From the NCBI RefSeq assembly GCF_028747645.1, contig NZ_CP118100.1, forward strand, positions 2,976,001-3,040,000: 64,000 bases of DNA, read 5' to 3'. This document shows, one piece after another, positions 44,335 to 52,896 of the stretch. The position numbers and the translations under genes are program-made. The stretch is from Microbacterium esteraromaticum (GTDB taxonomy: Bacteria > Actinomycetota > Actinomycetes > Actinomycetales > Microbacteriaceae). How positions within the stretch are numbered: the first letter of the stretch is position 1; every line of letters starts with the position of its first letter. Under the pieces are notes generated by a model. It had not been told where the DNA came from, did no database searches, and saw only the letters and a list, made by a program, of their open reading frames with translations.

Positions 44335-45953
44335 TTCTTCTCCTTGGGGTTCTTCTTCTCTGTGCGCACGGTCGACGTGAGCAGGTCGGGATCGGCCGCG
44401 AGCTGGTCGTGGGCGTGAGCGATCTGCTCGAGGCTCGCGGTGTCGAGCACCGACTCGGCGAAGGATGCCCGTTCAGCGCGCGGTTTGCGGGCCGAACGGA
44501 TCGCCGGCATCACGATCGAGAGCACGGCCAGCAGCAGCAGTGCGATCGCGATCGGGCTGACGACCTCGAAGAACGGCCGCGTCGGCAGAATCGCGAGCGT
44601 GCGTGCGAGGTTCTCTTCGGCGAGTGGTCCGAGCAACAGCCCGAGCACGATCGGTCCGGCGGGTACCTGCATGCGCTTGAGCAGCACACCCAGCACCCCG
44701 AAGACGAGCATGGTGATGACCGTCGAGAGGCTGTTCGAGGTGGCGTAAGTGCCGATGATGCAGAAGATGAGGATGCCGCTCCACAGATACGGCTGCGGCA
44801 CATCGAGCAGCTTGACCATGCCCTTCATGCGCACGAGGCTCAGTCCGAGCGCCAGCAGGGTGGCCACGAGCATGATGCCGACGATCGAGACGACCAGGTC
44901 GGGGCGGTCCGAGAACAGATTCGGCCCTGGGGTGATTCCCCAGATGATCATCGATCCGATCATCACGGCCATCACCGAGTCGCCGGGGATGCCGAGCGCC
45001 ATGGTCGTGGTGAGCGAGCCGCCCAGAGTCGCGCTGGAGGCCGTGTCGGATGCCGCGACTCCCTCGATCGACCCCTTGCCGAAGGCGTCGGGGGTCTTCG
45101 ACATCTTGCGCGCGCGTTCCCACCCGATGAGGCCGGCGATGTCGCCGCCGGCGGCGGGGATCAGGCCCACGCCGAGTCCGACAGCGCCGCCGACCGCGGT
45201 CGCTCTCCCGCTCTGCTTCAGCTCGCGCCGGTTGGGCCACCAGCGGCCCAGGCTGGAGATCGGTCGCGTGCGGTTCTTGCGGTGGGTGAGCAGCTGATCG
45301 AAGAGTTCCGCGATGCCGAACAGGCCGATGATCACGGCGATGAAGTTCACGCCCTCGACGAGTTCGAGCAGCCCGAAGGTGAAGCGCTGGTCAGCTGTCG
45401 CCGAGTAGGTGCCCACCGTGCCGAGCATGAGTCCGAACAGGCCCGCGAGGATGCCCTTGAGCATCGATTTTGAAGAGATACCGATCATGATGGCGATGCC
45501 GAAGACGACCAGTGCGAACAGCTCGGGAGAACGGAAGTAGTCGCGGGCGAAGTTCGCGATCGGCACGGCTGCGATCGCGAAGAGCACGAGGGATGCCAGG
45601 ATGCCGATCGCCGAGGCGATCGCCGAGATGGTCAGGGCGAGCCCCGCACGCCCCTGCTTGGCCATCGGGTATCCGTCGAGTGTGGTGGCGATGGATGCCG
45701 GTGTGCCGGGGGTGTTGATGAGGATGGACGGCACTCGGTCACCGAAGTTCGCGGTGACGTAGATCGTGAGTAGCACGGCCAGGCCCTGGACCGGCTCGAG
45801 CGTCATCGTGAACCCGGCCGCCAGTGCGACGGCCATTGTGGCGGTGATCCCGGGGAAGGCGCCGACCATGAATCCGAGCACGAGCCCGACACCCATGTAG
45901 AGGACGATCGAGATGTCGAGAAGCGAGTTCACCCCGTCGATGATGGGAGTCAT
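44331..45953 (-). CDS. tctA: Tripartite tricarboxylate transporter, large membrane subunit
   Basis: 540 residues from the ATG at 45953 (ATGA overlap with the small subunit). About twelve helices. The TctA signature GFMVGAFPGITATMAVALAAGFTMTLEP and TANFGDRVPSILINTPGTPASIATTLDGYPMAKQG is clear, and a second copy of the PG-type motif (AAGGDIAGLIGWERARKMSK) follows. A charged tail of about 40 residues ends the protein. It is the proton- or sodium-driven channel of the transporter. Confidence 0.95.
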   Translation of the reverse strand: MTPIIDGVNSLLDISIVLYMGVGLVLGFMVGAFPGITATMAVALAAGFTMTLEPVQGLAVLLTIYVTANFGDRVPSILINTPGTPASIATTLDGYPMAKQGRAGLALTISAIASAIGILASLVLFAIAAVPIANFARDYFRSPELFALVVFGIAIMIGISSKSMLKGILAGLFGLMLGTVGTYSATADQRFTFGLLELVEGVNFIAVIIGLFGIAELFDQLLTHRKNRTRPISSLGRWWPNRRELKQSGRATAVGGAVGLGVGLIPAAGGDIAGLIGWERARKMSKTPDAFGKGSIEGVAASDTASSATLGGSLTTTMALGIPGDSVMAVMIGSMIIWGITPGPNLFSDRPDLVVSIVGIMLVATLLALGLSLVRMKGMVKLLDVPQPYLWSGILIFCIIGTYATSNSLSTVITMLVFGVLGVLLKRMQVPAGPIVLGLLLGPLAEENLARTLAILPTRPFFEVVSPIAIALLLLAVLSIVMPAIRSARKPRAERASFAESVLDTASLEQIAHAHDQLAADPDLLTSTVRTEKKNPKEKK

Positions 45954-46468
45954 AGGGGGATCCTCAGAAGCATGCCGAAGACGGCGTAGACGAATGCTGT
46001 CACCGCGGCGGAGTAGATGATGAGGCTCAGCCAGCGTCGGTGCCCGTACAGCAGCATGAGTCCGGCCATGAGCAGTCCGGCGGCGATCGGGAACACCTCG
46101 ATGCGATAGCCGAACAGCACCACCGATCCAAGGGACCACACGGCGATGAACGCCCCCGCGATGACGATGGTGAGCACGACGCGCAGCACACCGCCCGGCT
46201 GGATGCGTTCAACGTCATCGCGGGTCGGTGCGGGGCGAGTGAGGGCGACGACGAGGAGCACGATCGCGGTCGCGACGGCGGCGACGCCGATCGCCGTCGG
46301 CCAGAAGCGGGCGTCGATCTGCCCTGGAGCGGCTTCGCGCCGCAACGGGATCTGCGTCGCCAGCAGCAGGTACCCCGCCGCGACCGCGAGGGCGACCGCG
46401 GCGAACACGACCTCCAGGGAGCGGGAGGGTGCCGCTCCCCGAAGGTCGGTGTCGACGACGTCGGTCAT
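45950..46468 (-). CDS. tctB: Tripartite tricarboxylate transporter, small membrane subunit (DUF1468)
   Basis: 172 residues from the ATG at 46468, which shares one base with the TctC stop. It has four hydrophobic segments and the TctB motif GQIDARFWPTAIGVA near residue 50. It is the accessory membrane subunit of the tricarboxylate transporter. Confidence 0.92.
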   Translation of the reverse strand: MTDVVDTDLRGAAPSRSLEVVFAAVALAVAAGYLLLATQIPLRREAAPGQIDARFWPTAIGVAAVATAIVLLVVALTRPAPTRDDVERIQPGGVLRVVLTIVIAGAFIAVWSLGSVVLFGYRIEVFPIAAGLLMAGLMLLYGHRRWLSLIIYSAAVTAFVYAVFGMLLRIPL

Positions 46469-47433
46469 CAGCCGAGCAGTTCCTGGAACAGGTCGAACTG
46501 CTCGCCGACGAAGGTGGTCCACTCGGCCGAGTCGCGGTACACGACGAGGTTTCCGGCATCCTTCTGGAAGGCCTGGTACGAGTCCGACTCCACAGCTTGC
46601 TGCACCGCCGACTCGAGCGTCGCCTTCACGTCGTCAGGCAGACCCTTGGGTGCGTAGATCCCGCCCCATCCGCCGAACTCCACGGCCTCGCCGATCGCCT
46701 CTTCGACCGTCGGCACGTCGGCCGCGTCAGGGTGGCGCTCGTCGTGCATGACGGCCAGGATGCGGACGGCCTCACCCTGGGCGAGTGCCTCGCCGAGCCC
46801 GGAGACGGCCGCGACGGTCTCACCGGATGCCGCCGCGCCGACGGCGGTGGCGCCGCCGTCGTAGGCGACCGGCGTGAACTCGGCACCGGTCGCGTCGGCG
46901 AGGCCGAGCGTCGCGGCCTCCCAGATCGACCCGGCTCCGGAGTTGGCGACCGTCACGGCGCCCGCTTCAGCCTGGGCCACGAGGTCGTCGAGCGACTCGA
47001 TTCCGCTGTCGGCGCCGACGGTGACGACACCGGGCGCGAGCATGATCTGACCCAGCAGGTCGTAGTTCTCTGGCAGCACGTCGGCGCCCTGAGTGGTGTT
47101 GAGCATGGCGATCTCGACGGGGGCGAAGCCGATCACGTACCCGTCGGCCTCCTGAGCGCCGACGAACTCCATGGCCAGCGCACCCGCGGCGCCGGGCATG
47201 TTCTCGGGGATCACGCTGACATCGAGGATGTTCTCGAGCTCGGATGCCAGTGCGCGGGACGACAGGTCGGAACCGCCGCCGGGGTTGGCCTGGATGATCA
47301 GACGGATGTCCTTGTCGGGGAAGGACGACGCTTCGCCGCCCTCTTCCACCGGGCTGCAGCCGGCCAGGACGAGCGCGGCTGCGGCGGCGGTTGCGATGGC
47401 GACCGTCGCGCGGGTCATGCGGATGCGGGGCAT
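46468..47433 (-). CDS. tctC: Tripartite tricarboxylate transporter substrate-binding lipoprotein
   Basis: 321 residues. The signal peptide ends in a lipobox, LVLAGC, with Cys26 as the lipid anchor. The TctC pattern IRLIIQANPGGGSDLSSRALASELE and ENMPGAAGALAMEFVGAQEADGY is seen in order. First gene of tctC-tctB-tctA-aldolase. The promoter upstream carries a palindrome that matches one before the adjacent GntR gene. Confidence 0.94.
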   Translation of the reverse strand: MPRIRMTRATVAIATAAAAALVLAGCSPVEEGGEASSFPDKDIRLIIQANPGGGSDLSSRALASELENILDVSVIPENMPGAAGALAMEFVGAQEADGYVIGFAPVEIAMLNTTQGADVLPENYDLLGQIMLAPGVVTVGADSGIESLDDLVAQAEAGAVTVANSGAGSIWEAATLGLADATGAEFTPVAYDGGATAVGAAASGETVAAVSGLGEALAQGEAVRILAVMHDERHPDAADVPTVEEAIGEAVEFGGWGGIYAPKGLPDDVKATLESAVQQAVESDSYQAFQKDAGNLVVYRDSAEWTTFVGEQFDLFQELLG

Positions 47434-47479
47434 CTTTGCTCCTCGGGTGCGGGGACCGACCCGGTTGTCGGCCTCCCCG

Positions 47480-47510
47480 ACCGTATCAGTGTTGACTGTT
47501 AACAGTCAAC
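47480..47510 (-). promoter_or_regulatory. tct operon promoter with GntR operator
   Basis: GTTGACTGTT-AACAGTCAAC is a perfect 20-bp palindrome at 47491-47510. It contains the -35 TTGACT (47509-47504), 18 bp from a TACGGT -10 (47485-47480). It is a likely site for the GntR regulator encoded upstream. Confidence 0.75.
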
Positions 47511-47540
47511 GACCAAGCCGAGCACCTATGCCGCGACACG

Positions 47541-48203
47541 TCATTCGGACATGGCGATCTCACTCAGCATCCGATCCCGAGCCCCGTCAAGGTGCGCCGT
47601 CAGCACATCGGCGGCCTTCGCCGCGTCGCCACTGCGCATGACGTCGAACAGCGCGACGTGATCGACGGCGGAGTCGTGCAGATCCGAATCGTGATTGATC
47701 GTCACATCGAGCAACGCCGAGAACGTCGGCAGGTACTGGCGCCACGCGCCCTCGAGACGCGGGTGGTCGGCGAGTGCGTAGATCTGCGAGTGGAAGTCGA
47801 GGTCGGCCGCCGCGAAAGCGGTGTGATCCGAGACCTCGGCAGCTTCGGTCATGCGGCGCACCGCGCGCGCCATCGTCTGCCAGCGCGCGTCGTCCTCGAC
47901 GCGGATCGCCCGCGAAAGCGCGAGCTGCTCGAGCGCCGCACGCAGACTGTAGAGCTGATCGACATCATCCCTGGTGAGCCCGACGACGAACACTCCACGG
48001 GGCCGCTGGATGCGCACCAGCTTCTCAAAGCTCAGTTGCGTCAGCGCATCGCGGATCGGTCCGCGGCTGACGTCGAACTCCTCAGCCAGCGCTTCTTCAG
48101 TGATGCGCTCGCCCGGAGCGAGGTCACCGCGCACGATCCGCTGGCGCAGCACGTTGGCGACCTGCGCCCCCAACGACTCACCGCGCTTGACTGTGTCCGC
48201 CAC
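47541..48203 (-). CDS. GntR-family regulator, FadR/FCD subgroup
   Basis: 220 residues. wHTH: LGAQVANVLRQRIVRGDLAPGERITEEALAEEFDVSRGPIRDALTQLSFEKLV. The FCD ligand domain has the metal/carboxylate residues in AADLDFHSQIYALADH and, further on, DHVALFDVM. FCD regulators usually sense carboxylates. Its position upstream of tctCBA and the palindromes before both units suggest autoregulation and control of the transporter. Confidence 0.92.
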   Translation of the reverse strand: MADTVKRGESLGAQVANVLRQRIVRGDLAPGERITEEALAEEFDVSRGPIRDALTQLSFEKLVRIQRPRGVFVVGLTRDDVDQLYSLRAALEQLALSRAIRVEDDARWQTMARAVRRMTEAAEVSDHTAFAAADLDFHSQIYALADHPRLEGAWRQYLPTFSALLDVTINHDSDLHDSAVDHVALFDVMRSGDAAKAADVLTAHLDGARDRMLSEIAMSE

Positions 48204-48229
48204 GCGTTCTCCTCTTGTTCACCCGAATC

Positions 48230-48246
48230 CTGTCAACTGTTGACAG
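48230..48246 (-). promoter_or_regulatory. Candidate GntR operator before the gntR gene
   Basis: CTGTCAACTGTTGACAG is palindromic except at the centre. It shares TTGAC and CTGTT elements with the tct site and lies 27 bases upstream of the start codon. Confidence 0.65.
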
Positions 48247-48282
48247 GGTACAACCACAGGTGGCACCCATGATCACCACAAG

Positions 48283-48475
48283 TAGGCTGAGAGGCGCAGC
48301 GGTTCCTGGAACGCGCAACGCACAAGCCCCGAGTACGGAAAGCGAGGTGGTTCATCATGTCCGGTGACAGTCCGAGTCACAGATACTCTCCCCTTCTCGC
48401 TTTCGCACCGCCCGGCTGAGCGGCGCTTCGTCGCTGCGCGTCTGCCGATCCCGGTGCCCTCCGCAAAGGCACATC
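48283..48475 (+). promoter_or_regulatory. mgtE promoter and long 5' leader
   Basis: TAGGCT at 48283-48288 looks like a -10 box. Transcription from about 48295 would give a leader of about 180 nt, long for this window. It holds a 20-codon open frame. I do not see the conserved sequence of the M-box riboswitch. The region is the only long leader before a metal transporter here. Confidence 0.45.
48357..48419 (+). CDS. Possible leader peptide upstream of mgtE, 20 aa
   Basis: MSGDSPSHRYSPLLAFAPPG-stop. A GAGGTGG lies 6 nt before the ATG. It ends in PPG, and four of 20 residues are Pro. Pro-rich leader peptides sense Mg2+ in enterobacterial mgtA/mgtCBR, so a similar role is possible; this is inference. 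No homology is claimed. Confidence 0.4.
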   Translation: MSGDSPSHRYSPLLAFAPPG

Positions 48476-49834
48476 ATGACTCCGAAGCAGCTGCAGCACA
48501 TCTCCGAGATCGCCGACGCGATCGAGCAGTCCATCGACCGCGGTGATCTCGCACAAGCATCCGCCGCTCTCACTCCGATGCCGGTCCCCGAGATCGTCGA
48601 ACTCCTCGATCGGCTGTCCGTCGAGAACGCCGCGATCGTGTACCGACTTCTCGCGAAGGGTCGCGCGCTCGACGTGTTCGAGGCGCTCTCCCCCGGCACC
48701 CAGAGCGATCTGGTGCAGGCGATGCGCCACACCGAGGTCGCCACCCTGTTCGCCGAGATGGATCCCGACGACCGTGTCTGGCTGCTCGACGAGCTGCCGG
48801 CATCCGTCGCACCCCAGCTACTGCGCGGACTGCCACCGCATGAGCGCGAGTTGACGGCATCCGTCCTGGGCTACCCCGACAACGCGATCGGGCGCCGCAT
48901 GAGCCCCGAGGTGGTCGTCACCCATCCGCAGCTGACCGTCGGAGAGACGATGCAGAGAGTGCGCGGTGCGCTCGATCACGCCGAGACGATCTACACGCTG
49001 CCGGTGACCGACGCGGGGCGCCGCGTCGTCGGCGTGGTGAGCCTGCGCGATCTGCTCGCGGCGGCGTCGGATGCCCGGATCGCCGACCTCATGGTCGACG
49101 CGCACGTCGCGAGTGCCGATGAGCACGCCGAGGCCGCCGCGCGCCGCGCGACGGACCTCGGGTTGCTGGCGCTTCCGATCGTGGACAGCGAGCAGCGCCT
49201 GGTGGGCGTGCTGACGATCGACGACGCCGCGCGCATCCTCAAGCAGGAGGAGAGTGAGGATGCTGCCCGCCAGGGCGGCGTCGAACCTCTGCGGCGCTCA
49301 TACCTGTCGACACCCGTCCGACGGCTCGTGCGCTCGCGCGTGGTGTGGTTGCTGGTGCTCGCGGTCGGCGCCACGCTGACGGTGCAGGTGCTCGACGCGT
49401 TCGAGGCGACGCTGGCGCAGATGACCGTGCTCGCACTGTTCGTGCCGCTGCTGATCGGCACGGGCGGCAACACGGGCAACCAGGCGGCGACCACCGTGAC
49501 CCGCTCACTGGCACTGGGCGAGATCACCCCGCGCGATGTGGGCAAAGTGCTCGTGCGCGAGATCTGCGTCGGTTTCAGCCTCGGCCTATTGCTGGGACTG
49601 TTGGGGTTCGCGCTGGCGGGGCTCGCGTATGACTGGCATGTCGGTCTCGTGATCGGGCTGACGCTCATCGCGATCTGCACGGTTGCGGCTTCCATCGGCG
49701 GGATCATGCCGCTGATCGCGCGCGCGATCAAGGTCGACCCGGCCGTGTTCTCGAACCCGTTCATCACGACGTTCGTCGACGCGACCGGCCTGATCATCTA
49801 CTTCCTGATCGCGAAGGCCGTGCTGGGCCTCTGA
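48476..49834 (+). CDS. mgtE: Magnesium transporter MgtE
   Basis: 452 residues. The N-terminal helical MgtE_N domain (about 10-125) is followed by two CBS domains (about 135-250: PEVVVTHPQLTVGE, VVGVVSLRDLL, LVGVLTIDDAA). Five membrane helices follow, with the pore signature PLLIGTGGNTGNQAATTVTRSLALGEI. It is a Mg2+ channel gated by cytosolic Mg2+ at the CBS domains. It is preceded by a long leader and followed by palindromic element D. Confidence 0.95.
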   Translation: MTPKQLQHISEIADAIEQSIDRGDLAQASAALTPMPVPEIVELLDRLSVENAAIVYRLLAKGRALDVFEALSPGTQSDLVQAMRHTEVATLFAEMDPDDRVWLLDELPASVAPQLLRGLPPHERELTASVLGYPDNAIGRRMSPEVVVTHPQLTVGETMQRVRGALDHAETIYTLPVTDAGRRVVGVVSLRDLLAAASDARIADLMVDAHVASADEHAEAAARRATDLGLLALPIVDSEQRLVGVLTIDDAARILKQEESEDAARQGGVEPLRRSYLSTPVRRLVRSRVVWLLVLAVGATLTVQVLDAFEATLAQMTVLALFVPLLIGTGGNTGNQAATTVTRSLALGEITPRDVGKVLVREICVGFSLGLLLGLLGFALAGLAYDWHVGLVIGLTLIAICTVAASIGGIMPLIARAIKVDPAVFSNPFITTFVDATGLIIYFLIAKAVLGL

Positions 49835-49892
49835 CCCGCGCCCCTCTCCGCGCGCGCCCGCGCGACCGTCTCGCACCCGTCGCGCCCTCGCG

Positions 49893-49963
49893 CACCCGTC
49901 TATTCGTCACGAACCCGCGCTATCGCCTCGCAATAGGGCCGATCTGTGACGAATAGACGGGTG
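49893..49963. repeat. Palindromic intergenic element, copy D
   Basis: Left arm 49893-49916 and right arm 49941-49963 (CACCCGTCTATTCGTCAC and complement), then three mismatched pairs near the core. The core has both GCGCTATCG and CAATAGGGCC. Between the convergent mgtE and secreted-protein genes. Confidence 0.88.
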
Positions 49964-49982
49964 AGGGGTGCCGCCGGCGGGA

Positions 49983-50639
49983 CTACGGAGTCGTCGCCGG
50001 TGCGTGGTTGTAGTAGGCGTAGTTGTCGGCGAAGTCGGCGTTGTTCCCGGGGTCGATGTCGTTCGCGCCGACGCCCGGAGTGAAGCGGGCGGTGGTGCGC
50101 ACGTAGTAGAAGTTCGTCGCCGTGTTCTGCGTGCCATTCATCTGAATGGTGAAGTTCACGTTGAAGGCGCCCACGGGCACAGGTGTTGTCACGGTGAAGT
50201 AGAACAGCTGGCGATAGGCCGTGGGGTTGTCCCCTGTCGTGATGTCAACGGTGCCGCGCCCCGCCGGCACCAGCGTCTGCGCGCCCGACGAGACGATGGT
50301 GAGCGAGTCGAGGTTCCAAATCGAGGGGAACGGCACACCGAGCTCGATCCTCGACCCCGCCGGCAGCACGTCGGGGCCCTCGTTGGCGAACGTGAAAGTG
50401 AAGTCACACAGACGCGGGCCCTCGTAGTAAGCGAGCGAGTTGTGACTGCCGTCGGAGTCAATCGGATGGCGCGCCGTCGCAACCAGGTCGACCTGAGCGT
50501 TCGTCGATGCCGCGGCACGAGGTGCGGCGGTCGCCGCCAGAACGACCGGTGCAGCCCACGCCGCTGACACGACGGCGCGGCGCGAGACACCGCCACACCC
50601 GCTGTCTCGTGTGACTGCCGCTGACTGCTGCTCGACCAC
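49983..50639 (-). CDS. Exported protein with Tat-like signal, beta-rich
   Basis: 218 residues from the GTG at 50639 with GAGGGG upstream. The signal (SRRAVVSAAWAAPVVLAATAAPRAAAS, residues 17-43) is of the same style as that of the glycine-rich protein at 23977. The mature part is a single beta-rich domain (FTFTFANEGPDVLPAGSRIELGVPF...) similar to DUF11-type repeats, ending NADFADNYAYYNHAPATTP. It is probably a surface or secreted protein of unknown role. Confidence 0.75.
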   Translation of the reverse strand: MVEQQSAAVTRDSGCGGVSRRAVVSAAWAAPVVLAATAAPRAAASTNAQVDLVATARHPIDSDGSHNSLAYYEGPRLCDFTFTFANEGPDVLPAGSRIELGVPFPSIWNLDSLTIVSSGAQTLVPAGRGTVDITTGDNPTAYRQLFYFTVTTPVPVGAFNVNFTIQMNGTQNTATNFYYVRTTARFTPGVGANDIDPGNNADFADNYAYYNHAPATTP

Positions 50640-50821
50640 TGCATCCCCCTCGATCACCTGCGCGTAGAGCCAAAGATAGCGGGTCCACAGCAAACTCACT
50701 AGCAATATATCGCCATCGGGTGCACTCGGAACCACATCCCCAGACCGCTACGCTCGAAGAAGAGAGCGAACCGGCAGGCCCGCCGCCGCCATCCGTCGCG
50801 GATCGATGCGAGGAGCCCCGC

Positions 50822-52405
50822 ATGGAACAGATCGTCCTGACGACGCTGACGGCGGCGGCGCTGGGCACCCTGGCGTACGCACTGCGCATCCCGCCGCTGG
50901 TGGGATTCCTCGGCGCGGGCTTTCTGCTGGGCGCGTTTGGCATGCAGCCCTTCCCCGGGTTGGAGCAGATGGCCGACCTCGGTGTCGTGTTGCTACTGTT
51001 CACGATCGGCCTGAAGTTCGACCTACGTTCTCTTCTGCGCCGTGAGGCCTACGGCACGGCGACCATCCACCTCGCGATGCTCACCGTCATCAGCATGGGC
51101 ACGGTCGGGCTGATCTCGACCATCGCTCTGAGCTCACTCGACGGTGGATGGCGCGAGGCCGCGGTCGTCGGTTTCGCCCTGTCGTTCTCGTCGACCGTGC
51201 TGTGCGTGAAAGTTCTTGAAGAGCGCTCCGACGACGGCTCGTTCTACGGGCAGACGGCCATCGCCATCCTCGTCATGCAAGACATCATCGCCGTGGGCTT
51301 TCTGACCGCCAACTCCGACACCCCGCCGAGCCCCTGGGCGCTGCTGCTCGTTCTGCTCGTTCCGCTGTCGTGGGTGCTGCGCCGGGTGCTCGATCGTCTC
51401 GGCCACGGCGAGCTACTGGTGCTGTTCGGTGTGGTCATGGCGCTCGGCCCCGGCTACTTCGCGTTCAGCTCGGTCGGCCTGAAGGGTGATCTCGGTGCGC
51501 TCGTCGCCGGTTTGCTGTTCTCGACGCATCCGCGCGCGATCGAGCTCTCGAAGTCGCTGTTCAGCGTCAAGGAGCTCTTCTTGGTCGGGTTCTTCGTGAT
51601 GATCGGCCTGAGCGCGAGCCCGACCTGGCTCGATCTGGGCATCGCGACGCTGCTGTGCGTGGTACTGCTGCCGCTCACGTTCATCGGGTTCGTGCTGCTG
51701 GGCAGGCTGTTCGGCCTGCGCAATCGCACCACGATCCGCACCAGCCTGGTGCTGAGCAACTTCTCGGAGTTCTCGATCATCGTCACGGCGGTCGGAGTCT
51801 CGACTGCCCTCGTCTCGGAGAAGTGGCTGACGATCGTCGCAGTGGCCGTGCCGCTGAGCATGGTCATCTCGTCGCTGGTGAACACACGCAGCCTCAATCT
51901 GACCGATCGGCTCAGCACGTGGTTGCCCGAGCAGGATCCGCTCCGCTTGCGCGTGGCGGATCGCCCGATCGACACCAGCGATGCGGATGCTGTCGTGCTG
52001 GGCATGGGCCGGGTCGGCCGGGCGGCGTACACGCGCCTCGCCGAAGAGGGCGAGTTGCGGCCACTGGGCGTCGACAACGACCACCTCGTCGTGCAGCGAC
52101 TCATGGAGGACGGGTACAAGGTCGTTGAGGGCGATGCGACCGACCACGAGTTCTGGAACCGCATCGTGGCGGGCGGTTTCGTGCGTACCGTCGTACTGGC
52201 GATGCCGATCCACGACTCGAACCTGTTCGCGCTGGAGCAGTTGCGGGCCGCGGGCTTCGACGGCCGCGTGTCGGCCGTCGCGCAGCATCCGGATCAGCTC
52301 GCGCACCTGGCGGGCGAGGGCGTGGGAGCGGTGGTGAACGTCTATGGCGGCGCGGGCGCCGCACTCGCGGACGCGACCCTCGCACTCCCCCTCGACGACG
52401 CCTGA
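50822..52405 (+). CDS. Kef-type K+/H+ antiporter (CPA2) with RCK domain
   Basis: 527 residues from the ATG at 50822 (CGAGGAG upstream). The open frame reaches further 5' without family-like sequence. About twelve helices of the CPA2 fold with GFLGAGFLLGAFGMQPFPGLEQMADLGVVLLLFTIGLKF and the half-helix region AILVMQDIIAVG. A TrkA-N/RCK domain follows near residue 400 (DAVVLGMGRVGRAAYTRLAEEGELRPLGVDND). It exchanges K+ or Na+ for H+ and is likely nucleotide-regulated. Confidence 0.92.
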   Translation: MEQIVLTTLTAAALGTLAYALRIPPLVGFLGAGFLLGAFGMQPFPGLEQMADLGVVLLLFTIGLKFDLRSLLRREAYGTATIHLAMLTVISMGTVGLISTIALSSLDGGWREAAVVGFALSFSSTVLCVKVLEERSDDGSFYGQTAIAILVMQDIIAVGFLTANSDTPPSPWALLLVLLVPLSWVLRRVLDRLGHGELLVLFGVVMALGPGYFAFSSVGLKGDLGALVAGLLFSTHPRAIELSKSLFSVKELFLVGFFVMIGLSASPTWLDLGIATLLCVVLLPLTFIGFVLLGRLFGLRNRTTIRTSLVLSNFSEFSIIVTAVGVSTALVSEKWLTIVAVAVPLSMVISSLVNTRSLNLTDRLSTWLPEQDPLRLRVADRPIDTSDADAVVLGMGRVGRAAYTRLAEEGELRPLGVDNDHLVVQRLMEDGYKVVEGDATDHEFWNRIVAGGFVRTVVLAMPIHDSNLFALEQLRAAGFDGRVSAVAQHPDQLAHLAGEGVGAVVNVYGGAGAALADATLALPLDDA

Positions 52406-52444
52406 CGCGCTGCGCGGGTCAGGGGGCGGCGGGATGCGCGCGAG

Positions 52445-52894
52445 TCAGGCCCCGGAGGGCTCGGGGTCGGGGTCGTCGTCGCGGCGGGAACGCGGATGCC
52501 ACAGCACGACCTCTGTCGAACGACGGATCCGGCGGCCGGAGCCGACCGGAACGATCGACCCGGTGGCGCCGGCGGCGAACACGCGTACACCGGGCCGGTT
52601 CTCGCGCTCGGCGCGCAGCGCGCCCTCCAATTCGACGACGCGACGCCGTAGCATCCGCACCTCGTCCTCCAGATCGAGCAGGCGGGCGATGGCGGGCAGG
52701 CTCATCCCCTCGCTCGACAGCTGGGCGACCTCACGCAGCTGCTCGATGTCGCGCATCGAGTAGCGGCGCGAGCCGCCGCGGGTGCGGCCGGGCACCACCA
52801 GGCCGATGCGGTCGTACTGCCGCAGCGTCTGAGGGTGCATTCCGGCCAGCTCCGCGGCGACCGCGATCGCGAAGACGGGGGCGTCGGCGTCCAT
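52445..52894 (-). CDS. hspR: Heat-shock repressor HspR (MerR family)
   Basis: 149 residues. The MerR HTH (FAIAVAAELAGMHPQTLRQYDRIGLVVPGRTRGGSRRYSMRDIEQL) is followed by a short helix. The protein then has an Arg-rich tail longer than in mycobacterial HspR. It is the last gene of the dnaK operon and represses it by binding HAIR elements with DnaK as corepressor. Sites are seen before dnaK and clpB. Confidence 0.95.
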   Translation of the reverse strand: MDADAPVFAIAVAAELAGMHPQTLRQYDRIGLVVPGRTRGGSRRYSMRDIEQLREVAQLSSEGMSLPAIARLLDLEDEVRMLRRRVVELEGALRAERENRPGVRVFAAGATGSIVPVGSGRRIRRSTEVVLWHPRSRRDDDPDPEPSGA

Positions 52895-52896
52895 CG

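Noticed and set aside
48283..48475. M-box (ykoK) magnesium riboswitch before mgtE
   Set aside because: I could not find the conserved core sequence elements of that riboswitch. Only the long leader and the small open frame are supported.
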